Position numbers and translations under genes: made by a program. Shown piece after piece: positions 9,815 to 23,300 of a DNA stretch of 64,000 nucleotides. Position 1 is the stretch's first letter. Every line of letters begins with the position of its first letter. This DNA comes from Haliclystus octoradiatus (Eukaryota; Cnidaria; Staurozoa; Stauromedusae; Haliclystidae), in NCBI GenBank assembly GCA_916610825.1, contig OU744448.1, forward strand, positions 8,852,650 to 8,916,649, read 5' to 3'. The notes below the pieces were generated by a model. That model saw only the letters and a program-made list of their open reading frames with translations, was not told where the DNA came from and searched no databases.

Positions 9815-11226
9815 AACTTAAATATAATCCTAGCATATCAAATTTACGTATACACAAACGGAAGCGTGTACATATGTATATATAAGAGTGTTTCTATACC
9901 TAAACAGAAGCGTGTTGAAATTTAGTGGGACAAATTCAATCCAACATACTCTGCGAGCACTCTCTGGATATGCAATGCAATGCATTTTCAGAAAGAGGTT
10001 TCAAAATCATCAAGTTTGTAGCGAAATTGACCGGCGGACTTTGTCAAATGCAGCAATTCTTCAAATATAAATTTTGCAGAGAGTGAAGCAATATAAAAAT
10101 GGTTATTAAAGTTGTTGAGTAAAGAGTAAAAAAGTACCAGAAAAGGTTATATATTATATAGGCTTTCAAGTCATGTGCATCACATCTTTCTCCCGCATTC
10201 AGTTCTTAGAATGATATGGAATCCTTCAGTCTTATAATACGAGTCAAGCTAAATATTCTATAAATTGGTGCTCCGAAGCTATAATCAAGGCCCTTTTTGG
10301 CAGATCTGATGGTTCATGTTAACGACAATATTGCTCACTTATATTATATATTATTTTAATTTCGTTTGTACTTTGATATTTTAAGTTATATTTCTAAACT
10401 GTATTTCATTTAACTCGAATTTTAATTTAAACCGTATTTCATTTAACTCGAATTTTAATTGATTTAATAGAATGACGTAGTATAAATTTAATGTTAGTTT
10501 TATGTTCAATTGACATGCCATGATTCATCGTATAGTGCTGTATTAAAGTTCCGCGTTAAATAATGGTTTTAAGTGACTATAAATAAATATAGATGATTCA
10601 TGGCTTCGGACTTATTTTATTGGTAGAATTTAGGCACACCTTGTAATAGAATTTGTAAACTTTTCTTGTAAATTACGCGATCAGTAGTAGTTGTGTTTGA
10701 GAATTTGAAGAGATAAGTCGATTGAACAATCGCTCATATTGTTATCCTTTCGTACCGTGAGCGAAGATCTAAGGTATTTGCATTCACAACACTTTGTATT
10801 GATTATTATTTGTTATAGTAAAACCAATTTGGCAACATATTGAACTGATGTGTGTTCTATTGAGTTGTTGTCATTTGCGTTTGACTGTTTGACGACTGGT
10901 GCGTGAAAGGAAAGGGTAGACAGCCTTTGTGTCTACCACAGTTCATATTGAAAAGTTCATGTGCAAAATTGAACAGCACAAATCTTCATTATTTGTAGCA
11001 AATTATCAGAAAAATATTTGATTTTTTTAATTTGATATTTTTATATATAGCCATACACAACTACTGGGAATGATTAAAAATTATGCAGATCATAGTCTAA
11101 TACTAGGTAGAATATATGGGAAATCAAGAAACATAGTTATCAAATCATGTAGTTTATTATAATTAGATTGCATAATTTATACGCAATACATATCTGGTTA
11201 AACCAGAACTAATACATTGTCAAACA
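9815..11226. other. Intergenic stretch with small repeats only
   Basis: No supported gene. It contains a roughly 36-bp tandem duplication around 10395-10460 (unit containing ATTTCATTTAACTCGAATTT) and a perfect 8-bp-stem hairpin, GGTAGACA/TGTCTACC, at 10915-10937. Both are of unknown function. The stretch separates the signal-peptide exon at 8974-9043 from the 3' end of the peritrophin-like gene. Confidence 0.5.
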
Positions 11227-11261
11227 AAATTTTTATTCCTTTATTTATTTTACAATTTTTT

Positions 11262-11267
11262 TTTATT
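11262..11267 (-). promoter_or_regulatory. Polyadenylation signal of the peritrophin-like gene
   Basis: AATAAA on the minus strand about 80 bp beyond the TGA stop at 11347-11349. More AATAAA words lie at 11244-11249, 11240-11245 and 11232-11237, so the exact site is uncertain. Confidence 0.55.
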
Positions 11268-11346
11268 CAAAGTTACAACACAAGTCCTAATTACAATAGT
11301 ATTGAAATATAGAGGATATATATTGCTATTAATGCATGAAGTTAGT

Positions 11347-14300
11347 TCATTTCTCGGGACTAATACATTCAGTACAGTCTTCATTGCAGCATGCTTGATG
11401 CTGGGTGAAAAAGAAAAGTTCACCAGGACATTTGACACATTCTGTCTGTTGGTTTTTACAATGAATATAGTAATGAGTGTCATATGGAGAAGGGTTATTA
11501 TGATAACCATCAGCAAGGTGCTCGCAATAACTTGGCAAACCTACAAGAAAAAAGTAACACACAATAGTTAATTGATAAAGCTCGTTCATCGAAATGTTAG
11601 TTGAGATAAGAAGAAACATCATCTTCGCATAGTACGCTAAACTATGCTTGTTTTTACAAGGGCTGATTAGTCCATGAGAAATATTGATGACTTGCAATCA
11701 CTTGTAAGCTAAACTATGTTCAAAAGGGCTGATTAGCCTTTGAGCAATATTGACGGCCTGTTTTCACAGGGCTATTTAGTCCATGAGAAATATTGATGGC
11801 TTGAATCACTAGTAAGCTGAACTATGCTTATTTTCACATGGCTGATGAGTCCATAAGTATTGATGGCTTAAATCCCCAGTATCATTATTATAGATTACAT
11901 TGTCCTCAATGTCAAACCTTAAAACGATATGGTATAGACATACCATGGAAATACAATTTTCTAGCATAAATAAAGATTGTAATGCTTACAGTTTGGAGCT
12001 GGTGTAGTCACAGGAGCAGCAGTAGAAGCTTGAAGATGATGGTTTTCTTTGACATCACAATATTGACCCCCGAAATATGTTCCAGGTGGGCATGGTCGAC
12101 AGTACGCAATGTTATTTGCACATTGTATGTAACGACTTTCAACATTTGGATCTGTGTATAATCCATTGGCTTTTGATAGACAGAAGTTTACATCACCTGT
12201 AAATCGACAATAAATGTGCATTAGTACATTGACAACGTTTTGAGAAGCTTAATCATTCTTCTTTTAAATTTCACAGTCATGTGATTTATATCATTCTTCT
12301 TTTAAATTTCACAGTCATGTGATTTATTTACTCTCCAATTTTAACCGACCACTATCCTACTACGTATAAAGTCTATGGATATAGAAATGAATAGACATAT
12401 AAATACTTACAAGCTGGTGTGGTTGGGACAGCCACGGTGGTAGTTGATTCGGGTTCAGATGTTGTTGGTTCAGGTTTAGGTGTGGTTGGTTCAGATGTCG
12501 TTGGTTCAGGTTCAGGCGTAGTCGTTTCAGGCTCAGGCGTAGTTGTTTCAGGTTCAGGGGTAGTTGGCTCGGGTGTGGTTGTCTCTGGCTCAGTCACAGG
12601 AGCTACAGTCGTTGTTGTGGCTTGAAGATGAAGGTTACCAGCGAAATCGCAGTATTTTCCGCCAAAGTAGGTCCCAACAGGACAAGCTTGACATATGGTT
12701 TGCTTGTGTACGCATTGAATAAAGTGCTTGTTCTTTTCTTGATCGGCATCTGAGTAGATTCCATCAGCAGAGTTGGAGTAAATTCCATCCTCATGCGAAG
12801 AGCAAAAGTCGAGTTCGCCTATAAGAAGTAAGGATATGTTAAATGTAATATATGCATCACTCTAACAGAGTAATCTAACATATGCATGTAATATATGCAT
12901 CACTCTAACAGAGTAATTTAATATATTGACAATGTTGTACTTACAGTGTCTTGGAGGAAGCGTTGGCTCTTGCGTAGTCGTTTCAGGTTCAGGCGTAGTT
13001 GTTTCAGGTTCCGATGTTGTTGGTTCTGGTTCAGGCGTAGTTGTTTCAGGTTCCGCTGTTGTTGGTTCTGGTTCAGGTGTACTTGGCTCGGGTTGCGGTG
13101 TTGGAAGGGGGTCTTGACAGCTCAAACAGTCGATGTCACAGCATTGTTGATGTTGCGTGAAAAAGAATAGATTGTCGGGGCAGCTGTGGCACGTGGTTAC
13201 TTTATTAAAACACTGAACAAAGTTATGCTTACTATATGGGTCAGGGTTCTCATGTAAACCATCAGCAACAGCATTACAGTAGTTCATGTCACCTATAGAA
13301 ATATAAAAAGATGTAACGTTTATTTAATGTTATATTTTTCAATAATATATTATTGACGATAAAAAGAATAATTGAAGTGCCAAAGTTATATATTTCAAAA
13401 CAACGTTTATTTAATGTTATTTTTCAGATATATTATTGACGCTAGAAAGAATAATTGAAGTATCAAAGTTATATAGTAAAAAACATTAAGCTACACTAAC
13501 ACACGCAATCCCTTCTATTCAGATATTACAATGCAATTATGTAGAACTAACAGCTAATGATAGATATCGGTACTTACATTTTTGAGTAGGTGTAACAGGG
13601 ACATCAACAATATCGCAGTTACTTCCATCTTCATAACAACACCGTTGAACAGCAGCAATATAAAATAAACCAGTAGGACATGGCATGCAGTATGTAATGA
13701 AATTAATCTCATTTTGATTTACACAATCGATGTAACCTTGGTTACTATCACTTTGATATCCAGCAGGTAGTTCATAACGACCTGTGATTTTTCCATTACA
13801 GAAATTTGAAGGACCTAAAATTGAGATAATTTCAAATATATATAATTTAATTGGAACAGGTTTAATCAGACTATGGAAAAGTGAAGTACCAAATAAGTTC
13901 ACAAAATTAAGTTTGAGTAAGTAAGAGTGGAACATTCCTGGATAGCCGTCATATCCATCCGGTCATTATTTGTATAGGGTGAACCAGTAATACACTACAG
14001 TAGATTATAATATTGAGTTGTTTTTTAATTTCGAAGCGCAGATCTATATACATATCATATTTTGTCATAGTACATACTTTTACTAGTTGGCGAACAAATT
14101 AGAAGAAAGGTAATGAGATTCTCCCAAACGATACAAATCGATTATACACAGTGCTGCATAACTTCACGGAAATATCATACCATCTATATTCACTTACATG
14201 ACATAACTGGTCCATTTGGCCCTTGGTCACCATCACAATCAGATCCATCTTCATGACAACATTGTTTAGAGTTTTCATTGAACACGAGATTTGCTGGGCA

Positions 14301-17300
14301 TTCCTTACAATAAGCATGTTGATTAGAACATTGAATGTACAAGTGAGTGTCACCAGAAGGATGAGGATGATCCCCATTTGATAAACCATCACACATGGAA
14401 TTGGTACCTATCAATAGAAAATGAGTCATATATGTTGATGGATAATAAAAAATACAGTAGTAAGAAATGTCTCCAATCCAGGGATTACCCTGTAAATATA
14501 AATATTGATTCCTCTTTGAACAAACTTTGGAACTTTTATACAAGAACTAAAGTTTTTCAAAGATTCTTCTACTACTTATAAGTATTACTGATAATTAGCA
14601 ATGCAAAATATATTTCAAGGCACTTACATTGTGGTGCTGGTGCTCCTGTTGGTCCTTGATTACTTCCGCAACCGCTTCCATCGGCATTGTGGCAGCACAT
14701 GCTTATGGATTCAGCAAAGAAAAGACCAGAAGAACATGAACGGCAGTAAGCAATACCATTAGAACATGTAATGTATTTAGTTGGTTCTCCAGGGTAGGCA
14801 TAATCACCATTCGATTTACCATTGCACATTGCATTGTCGCCTGTAATGGAAACGTAAATAAATAGTAAGTTATATATACGATTTGAAATTGGTTTTCGGA
14901 AAGTCTATCCATAGTCCTACGAAGCCACGCATTCTGATAGGCTGGGTCAGTTCAGGCTCTTTTCGGAAAGTCTATCCATAGTCCTACGAAGTCACGCATT
15001 CTGATAGGCTGGGTCAGTTCAGACCTAAGTCTATCCATAGTCCTACGAAGTCACGCATTCTGATAGGCTGGGTCAGTCCTACGAATTCACGCATTCTGAT
15101 AGACTGGGTCAGTTCAGACCCAAGTCTATCCATAGTCCTATTCGAAGTAACGCATTCTGATAGGCTGGGTCAATTCAGGCTTTTGGCAAAAGAAAATCGC
15201 TGACATTCAAACTGTCACATGCGATGAATTATATTAAATGTTGAATTGCTTGAAATAAATGTTAATTCTGACTAAATAGCAAGAATTGCTTGAAATAAAT
15301 GTTAATTCTGACTAAATAGCAATGCAAAATATATTTCAAGGCACTTACACTGTGGTGCTGGTGCTCCTGTTGGCCCTTGATTACTTCCGCAACCACTTCC
15401 ATCGGCATTGTGGCAGCACATGCTTATGGATTCAGCAAAGAAAAGACCAGAAGAACATGAACGGCAGTAAGCAATACCATTCGAACAGGTAATGTATTTA
15501 GTTGGTTCTCCAGGGTAGGCATAATCACCATTCGATTTACCATTGCACATTGCATTGTCGCCTACAATGGAAACGTAAATAAATATTAAGTTATATTATA
15601 CGATTTGAAATTGGCTTTCAGAAAGTCTATCCATAGTCCTACGAAGTCACGCATTCTGATAGGCTGGGTCAGCTCAGGCCCAAGTCTATCCATAGTCCTA
15701 TTCGAAGTCCTGCATTCTGATGGGCTGGGTCAATTCAGATATTCACATTTCGTGAAAAGTTGATAAATTATAATAAATGTTGAATTGCTTAAAATAAATG
15801 TTAATTCAGCCTAATTAGCAATGCAAAATATATTTCAAGGCACTTACACTGTGGTGCTGGTGCTCCTGTTGGTCCTTGATTACTTCCGCAACCGCTTCCA
15901 TCGGCATTGTGGCAGCACATGCTTATGGATTCAGCAAAGAAAAGACCAGAAGAACATGAACGGCAGTAAGCAATACCATTCGAACAGGTAATGTATTTAG
16001 TTGGTTCTCCAGGGTAGGCATAATCACCATTCGATTTACCATTGCACATTGCATTGTCACCTGCAATGGAAACGTCAATAAATATTAAGTTATATTATAC
16101 GATTTGATATTGGCTTTCAGAAAGTCTATCCAGTCCTATTCGAAGTCCTGCATTCTGATGGGCTGGGTCAATTCAGATATTCACATTTCGTGAAAAGTTG
16201 ATAAATTATAATAAATGTTGAATTGCTTAAAATAAATGTTAATTCAGACTAATTAGCAATGCAAAATATATTTCAAGGCACTTACACTGTGGTGCTGGTG
16301 CTCCTGTTGGCCCTTGATTACTTCCGCAACCGCTTCCATCGGCATTGTGGCAGCACATGCTTATGGATTCAGCAAAGAAAAGACCAGAAGAACATGAACG
16401 GCAGTAAGCAATACCATTCGAACAGGTAATGTATTTAGTTGGTTCTCCAGGGTAGGCATAATCACCATTCAATTTACCATTGCACATTGCATTGTCGCCT
16501 GCAATGGAAACATAGATGATAGTTATCTATACGATTTGAAATTGGTTTTCCGAAAGTCTGTCTATAGTCCTACGAAGTCACGCATTCTGATAGGCTGGGT
16601 CAGTTCAGGCCCAAGTCTATCCATAGTCTTATTCAAAGTCCTGCATTCTGATGGGCTGGGTCAATTCAGATATTCACATTTCGTGAAAAGTTGATAAATT
16701 ATAATAAATGTTGAATTGCTTAAAATAAATTTTAATTCAGACTAATTAGCAATGCAAAATATATTTTAAGGCAATTACACTGTGGTGCTGGTGCTCCTGT
16801 TGGTCCTTGATTACTTCCGCAACCGCTTCCATCGGCATTGTGGCAGCACATGCTTATGGATTCAGCAAAGAAAAGACCAGAAGAACATGAACGGCAGTAA
16901 GCAATACCATTCGAACAGGTTATGTATTTAGTTGGTTCTCCAGGGTAGGAATAATCACCATTCGATTTACCATTGCACATTGCATTGTCACCTGCAATGG
17001 AAACGTCAATAAATATTAAGTTATATTATACGATTTGAAATTGGCTTTCAGAAAGTCTATCCATAGTCCTACGAAGTCACGCATTCTGATAGGCTGGGTC
17101 AGTTCAGGCCCAAGTCTATCCATAGTCCTATTCGAAGTCCTGTATTCTGATGGGCTGGGTCAATTCAGATATTCACATTTCGTGAAAAGTTGATAAATTA
17201 TAATAAATGTTGAATTGCTTAAAATAAATGTTAATTCAGCCTAATTAGCAATGCAAAATATATTTCAAGGCACTTACACTGTGGTGCTGGTGCTCCTGTT

Positions 17301-20300
17301 GGCCCTTGATTACTTCCGCAACCGCTTCCATCGGCATTGTGGCAGCACATGCTTATGGATTCAGCAAAGAAAAGACCAGAAGAACATAAACGGCAGTAAG
17401 CAATACCATTAGAACATGTAATGTATTTAGTTGGTTCTCCAGGGTAGGCATAATCACCATTCGATTTACCATTGCACATTGCATTGTCGCCTGCAATGGA
17501 AACGTAGATGATAGTTATCTATACGATTTGAAATTGGTTTTCCGAAAGTCTGTCCATAGTCCTACGAAGTCACGCATTCTGATAGGCTGGGTCAGTTCAG
17601 GCTCTTTTCGGAAAGTCTATCCATAGTCCTACGAAGTCACGCATTCTTATAGGCTGGGTCAGTTCAGGCCCAAGTCTATCCATAGTCCTATTCGAAGTCC
17701 TGCATTCTGATGGGCTGGGTCAATTCAGATATTCACATTTCGTGAAAAGTTGATAAATTATAATAAATGTTGAATTGCTTAAAATAAATGTTAATTCAGA
17801 CTAATTAGCAATGCAAAATATATTTCAAGGCACTTACATTGTGGTGCTGGTGCTCCTGTTGGTCCTTGATTACTTCCGCAACCGCTTCCATCGGCATTGT
17901 GGCAGCACATGCTTATGGATTCAGCAAAGAAAAGACCAGAAGAACATGAACGGCAGTAAGCAATACCATTAGAACATGTAATGTATTTAGTTGGTTCTCC
18001 AGGGTAGGCATAATCACCATTCGATTTACCATTGCACATTGCATTGTCGCCTACAATGGAAACGTAAATAAATAGTAAGTTATATTTTAAGATTTGCAAT
18101 TGGATTTGGAAAATTCTAGCCATAATACATCAGTTCATGCTTTTTGCGATGGAACATAGCTAACATTCACATTTTCATGAAGCTTGGATAAACTACATGC
18201 AACGCTGAATTGCTCAAGGATAATGTTAAGTCATGATTGCCTGGTTCTCTGTCTACTATCATTATCTAAGCTTTGGGATTGAGTTCTCGAATTCATCATT
18301 ACGGAAATAACCAATGACATTACTTTCATTACCTCCTTAAACTTAATCAAGTCAAACAAAAACCGTTTGAAAAGAAAAACGTTGTACTTACATGATGGTG
18401 TAGGAGTTGTGGCTGCTTCGGTCGTTGTTGGTGCTTCAGTTGTTGTTGTTGTTGCCTCGGTTGTAGTAGCTTGCGTTGTTGAAGCGGCAGTTGTTGGTTG
18501 GTCCCGTACGCAATTACCGATACTAGGATCATAATACAATGAACCGCAGTCACGGCATTTCACGACATTATTGACACATGTAAAGGATTTATGAGGATCT
18601 GAAGAAGGATAGTAGACACCATGATCTTTGTTGGCACAATCAGCAGAATTTTCTGGACCTGCAAAGAAGTAATAGCATTATATTGCTTCATATCAATATA
18701 GGGTATAAAATCTATGCAAGATTTTCAAATTTAATAACTGTGAGAAGATTTCACAACTCAAATTTTACCAAACTAAATCACATTTCATCTGACGAATTTC
18801 AGACGAGTGGCAAATAAGACAACGCTACAGTTATTTAGTTCTAGGTATTGTAAAGTTATTTTTTCAGTATGCCGTTTTGCCACAGCCAATATGATTTAAG
18901 TCAAACAAAAACCATTTAAAAAAGAAAAATTTGTACTTACATGATGGTGCAGGAGTTGTGGCTGCTTCGGTCGTTGTTGGTGCTTCAGTTGTTGTTGTTG
19001 TTGCTGCCTCGGTTGTAGTAGCTTGTGTTGTTGAAGCGGCAGTTGTTGGTTGGTCCCGTACGCAATTACCGATACTAGGATCATAATACAATGAACCGCA
19101 GTCACGGCATTTCACGACATTATTGACACATGTAAAGGATTTATGAGGATCTGAAGAAGGATAGTAGACACCATGATCTTTGTTGGCACAATCAGCAGAA
19201 TTTTCTGGACCTGCAAAGAAGTAATAGCATTATATTGCTTCATATCAATATAGGGTATAAAATCTATGCAAGATTTTCAAATTTAATAACTGTGAGAAGA
19301 TTTCACAACTCAAATTTTACCAAACTAAATCACATTTCATCTGACGAATTTCAGACGAGTGGCAAATAAGACAACGCTACAGTTATTTAGTTCTAGGTAT
19401 TGTAAAGTTATTTTTTCAGTATGCCGTTTTGCCACAGCCAATATGATTTAAGTCAAACAAAAACCATTTAAAAAAGAAAAATTTGTACTTACATGATGGT
19501 GCAGGAGTTGTGGCTGCTTCGGTCGTTGTTGGTGCTTCAGTTGTTGTTGTTGTTGCTGCCTCGGTTGTAGTAGCTTGCGTTGTTGAAGCGGCAGTTGTTG
19601 GTTGGTCCCGTACGCAATTACCGATACTAGGATCATAATACAATGAACCGCAGTCACGGCATTTCACGACATTATTGACACATGTAAAGGATTTATGAGG
19701 ATCTGAAGAAGGATAGTAGACACCATGATCTTTGTTGGCACAATCAGCGGAATTTTCTGGACCTGCAAAGAAGTAACATTCTAAAATATCACGATGGTTT
19801 TGTGCGATCTGATTGGTCGAAAGAGCGTGCATGAAATTCTAGGGTAAAACATGTCTCCGAAAACCGGGAAAAACCGCAAGCTTCAAAAAGTTTGATGTGT
19901 GATAAAATACAGAATTTATTGATCGTGTAACATGCAAAATAAAAACACAGAATGAAAGACAATTATAGGCTACGCTGTTTCAAGGTAAACCTAAAATTTA
20001 AATAGCAATTACTGCATTAATTTGCTAAAGAACTAGGTACCACTTAGTTTACAGACGTTCTTTTTTTTTTTTTTTTATTCGACAAAATCTATCTTGTTGT
20101 GGGATTCTCTTTATGCTTGGTTTATGAATTGAAATTGAATTGAAATTGAATTGAAATTGAATTGAAATTGAATTTTAAATTGTGAATTCATGAATTGAAA
20201 ATTCGCCGTCGAATGAGATTCTGACATTTGTTTTATTTTAGAAAAGGGTAACCACATGCTTGCAAATGTTTGTATTCATATTTACTAAACTCGAAAATGC

Positions 20301-23300
20301 ATATTTACTAAACTCGAAAATGTTGGGAGACACTCGGGAAGCTAAAAATCACCGCTGGAAGCTCGTGATTTTTAGCGCTTCACTCGCGTCTCCAAACATT
20401 TTCTCGTTTAGTAAATATGAATACAAACATGGCAAGTATGTGGTAACCCTTTAGCATTATATTGCTTCACATCAATACAGGGTATAAAATCTATGCAAGA
20501 TTTTCAAATTTAATGACTGTGAGAAGATTTCACAACTCAAATTTTACCAAACAAAATCACATTTCATCTGACGAATTTCATACTGTGGCAAATAGACAAC
20601 GCTACAGCTATTTAGTTCTAGGTATTGTAAAGTTATTTTTTCAGTATGCCGTTTTGCCACAGCCACTATTATTCAAGTCAAATAAAAACCATTTGACAAA
20701 GAACAATTTGTACTTACATGATGGTGCAGGAGTTGTGGCTGCTTCGGTCGTTGTTGGTGCTTCAGTTGTTGTTGTTGTTGCCTCGGTTGTAGTAGCTTGC
20801 GTTGTTGAAGCGGCAGTTGTTGGTTGGTCACGTACGCAATTACCGATACTAGGATCATAATACAATGAACCGCAGTCACGGCATTTCACGACATTATTGA
20901 CACATGTAAAGGATTTATGAGGATCTGAAGAAGGATAGTAAACACCATGGTCTTTGTTGGCACAATCAGCGGAATTTTCTGGACCTACAAAAAAATAAGA
21001 AGATTACATTATTTCATAACAATAGAGAGTATAAAAGCTTCTGAAGATTTTTCAAATTTAATGAGTGTGAGAAGATTTCACAACTCAAATTTCACCAAAC
21101 AAAATCACATTTCATCTGACGAATTTCATACTGTGGCAAATACGCTACAGCTATTTAGTTCTAGGTATTGTAAAGTTATTTTTTCAGTATGCCGTTTTGC
21201 CACAGTCGCTATTATTCAAGTCACACAAAAACCAGTTGAAAAAGAAAAATTTGCACTTACATGATGGTGCAGGAGTTGTGGCTGCTTCGGTCGTTGTTGG
21301 TGCTTCAGTTGTTGTTGTTGTTGTTGCCTCGGTTGTAGTAGCTTGCGTTGTTGAAGCGGCAGTTGTTGGTTGGTCCCGTACACAATTACCGATACTATGA
21401 TCATAATACAATGAACCGCAGTCACGGCATTTCACGACATTATTGACACATGTAAAGGATTTATGAGGATCTGAAGAAGGATAGTAAACACCATGGTCTT
21501 TGTTGGCACAATCAGCGGAATTTTCTGGACCTGCAAAGAAATACGAACAATATAATGTTTTATAACAATAGAGAGTATAAAAACTTCACAAGATTCTCAA
21601 ATTTAATGACTGAGAGAAGATTTCACAACTCAAATTTTACCAAACAAAATCATATTTCATCTGACGAATTTCATACTGTGGCAAATAGACAACGCTAGAG
21701 CTATTTAGTTCTAGGTGCATTGTAAAGATATTTTTTTAGTATGCCGTTTTGCCACAGCCGCTATTATTCAAGTCAAACAAAAACTATTAAAAAAAGAAAA
21801 ATTTGTACTTACATGATGGTGCAGGAGTTGTGGCTGCTTCGGTCGTTGTTGGTGCTTCAGTTGTTGTTGTTGTTGTTGCTGCCTCGGTTGTAGTAGCTTC
21901 TGTTGTTGAAGCGGCAGTTGTTGGTTGGTCCCGTACGCAATTACCGATACTAGGATCATAATACAATGAACCGCAGTCACGGCATTTCACGACATTATTG
22001 ACACATGTAAAGGATTTATGAGGATCTGAAGAAGGATAGTAGACACCATGATCTTTGTTGGCACAATCAGCGGAATTTTCTGGACCTGCAAAGAAATAAG
22101 CAAATAATATAACACTAGAGTTCTATAAGGCAATACTGACAATGTATCGTAAAGTTATCATTTCAGTATGCTATTTTGATACAGCCGCTATTATTCAAGT
22201 CAAACATAAACCATTTGAAAAAGAACAGGTTGTACAAGTTACAAATATGCAGATCGACAATGTTTCGTGATTATAAAGCATATTCAAATTAAAACCTATA
22301 TCGATTGCAATAAATATATTAAAAACTTTCTTGATCTGCAAAAAGCAAATTAAATCCTATTTCAAATCGAAATCATTGTTTCACAACAACAACGGGTATA
22401 TAAACCCTTCAATTTAAAATGATATGATTATACTCAAACTGCGAATAGGATATTTTAAGACCGTCTCGAAGTAAATATACACAAACAACTGAGAATCATG
22501 GAACAGTTAGCCAGTGCGATACGGATATGCAAACATTTTATATGATGTGGCAGTCAAACTAACCGTAGATCAGAACGTCAGAAAGTGCCCTTATAGCCGT
22601 TTTGTTCTAATCATTAGTATTGAGCCAGGATCAATATATGAAAAACCCTGAGAATATCAAATGCTACACTTACATGATGGTGGTGGAGTTGTAGTTGCTT
22701 CGGTAGTTGTTGGTGCCTCTGTTGTTGTTGTTGTTGCTACTTCGGTTGTAGTAGCTTCCGTTGTTGAAGCAGCAGTGGTAGGGCTATTGAATGAGCATCC
22801 ACCAGTACTAGGGTCATAATATAATGCTTTACAATCGGAACAATATACCACACTTCCTACACAGGTGTAAAACATATGAGCGTCAGACGAAGGATAGTAA
22901 TGACCATGAGATTTTCCAACACAATCGGCGGCGGTTTCTGGACCTGAAAGTAAAAGTGATTCTCAATTAAATACATTTAACAGTATTTGAGATTGTAGAT
23001 TCAAATAATTGAAACATTCTTGAAATTTTTGTTAGTACAGTAGATGATTTGACATGATGGCATCGCATATTAGTTTTGCCTTAATTATATACTTGTATTA
23101 GACCGGTGTTCAATCTGTTGTCTGCCCCGCATGTTTTTGTATATGTCTGTGAATTCGTTATGTCCGCCAGATAAACAAGCACTTGTGTCTACGTATATAT
23201 CATTATTATTACAGTATACGCAACAATGGAAAGAAGTTAATAATAAACAAAAAGATTGATAAAACATCGTACTTACATTTCTTAGGTGGCTCAGTTGGAC

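Larger units (their letters stand above)
18392..22943 (-). other. Thr-rich-linker domain block (exons 3-9)
   Basis: Seven exons of 267-273 nt, each with a domain reading ADCANKDHGVYYPSSDPHKS then FTCVNNVVKCRDCGSLYYDP (exon 3 is more diverged) and a mucin-like tail TTAASTTQATTTEATTTTTE ending PAPSC. Length differences come from in-frame gains and losses of ACA/GTT triplets in the tail. Exons 7 and 8 with their introns are almost identical (18660-19210 versus 19212-19762, a period of about 552 bp), the most recent duplication in the gene. The tail of one exon and the domain of the next are joined by phase 1 introns. Confidence 0.88.

Noticed and set aside
11841..11870. CTGATGAGTCC followed later by a GAAA-like context, resembling a hammerhead
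   Set aside because: The GTCC has no pairing partner for stem II, the GAAA is missing in this copy, and sister repeats read CTGATTAG. A chance match in a tandem repeat.
12419..13170. Plus-strand Gly/Ser/Val-rich and Cys/Phe/Arg-rich frames opposite the acidic linkers
   Set aside because: Antisense shadows of the TTTPEPE repeats; no independent splice or start context.
18347..21980. Gln-rich reading frames (QQLPLQQRKLLQPRQQQQQL) repeated across the array
   Set aside because: These are alternate-frame readings of the ACA/CAA-rich Thr linker codons of the peritrophin-like exons.
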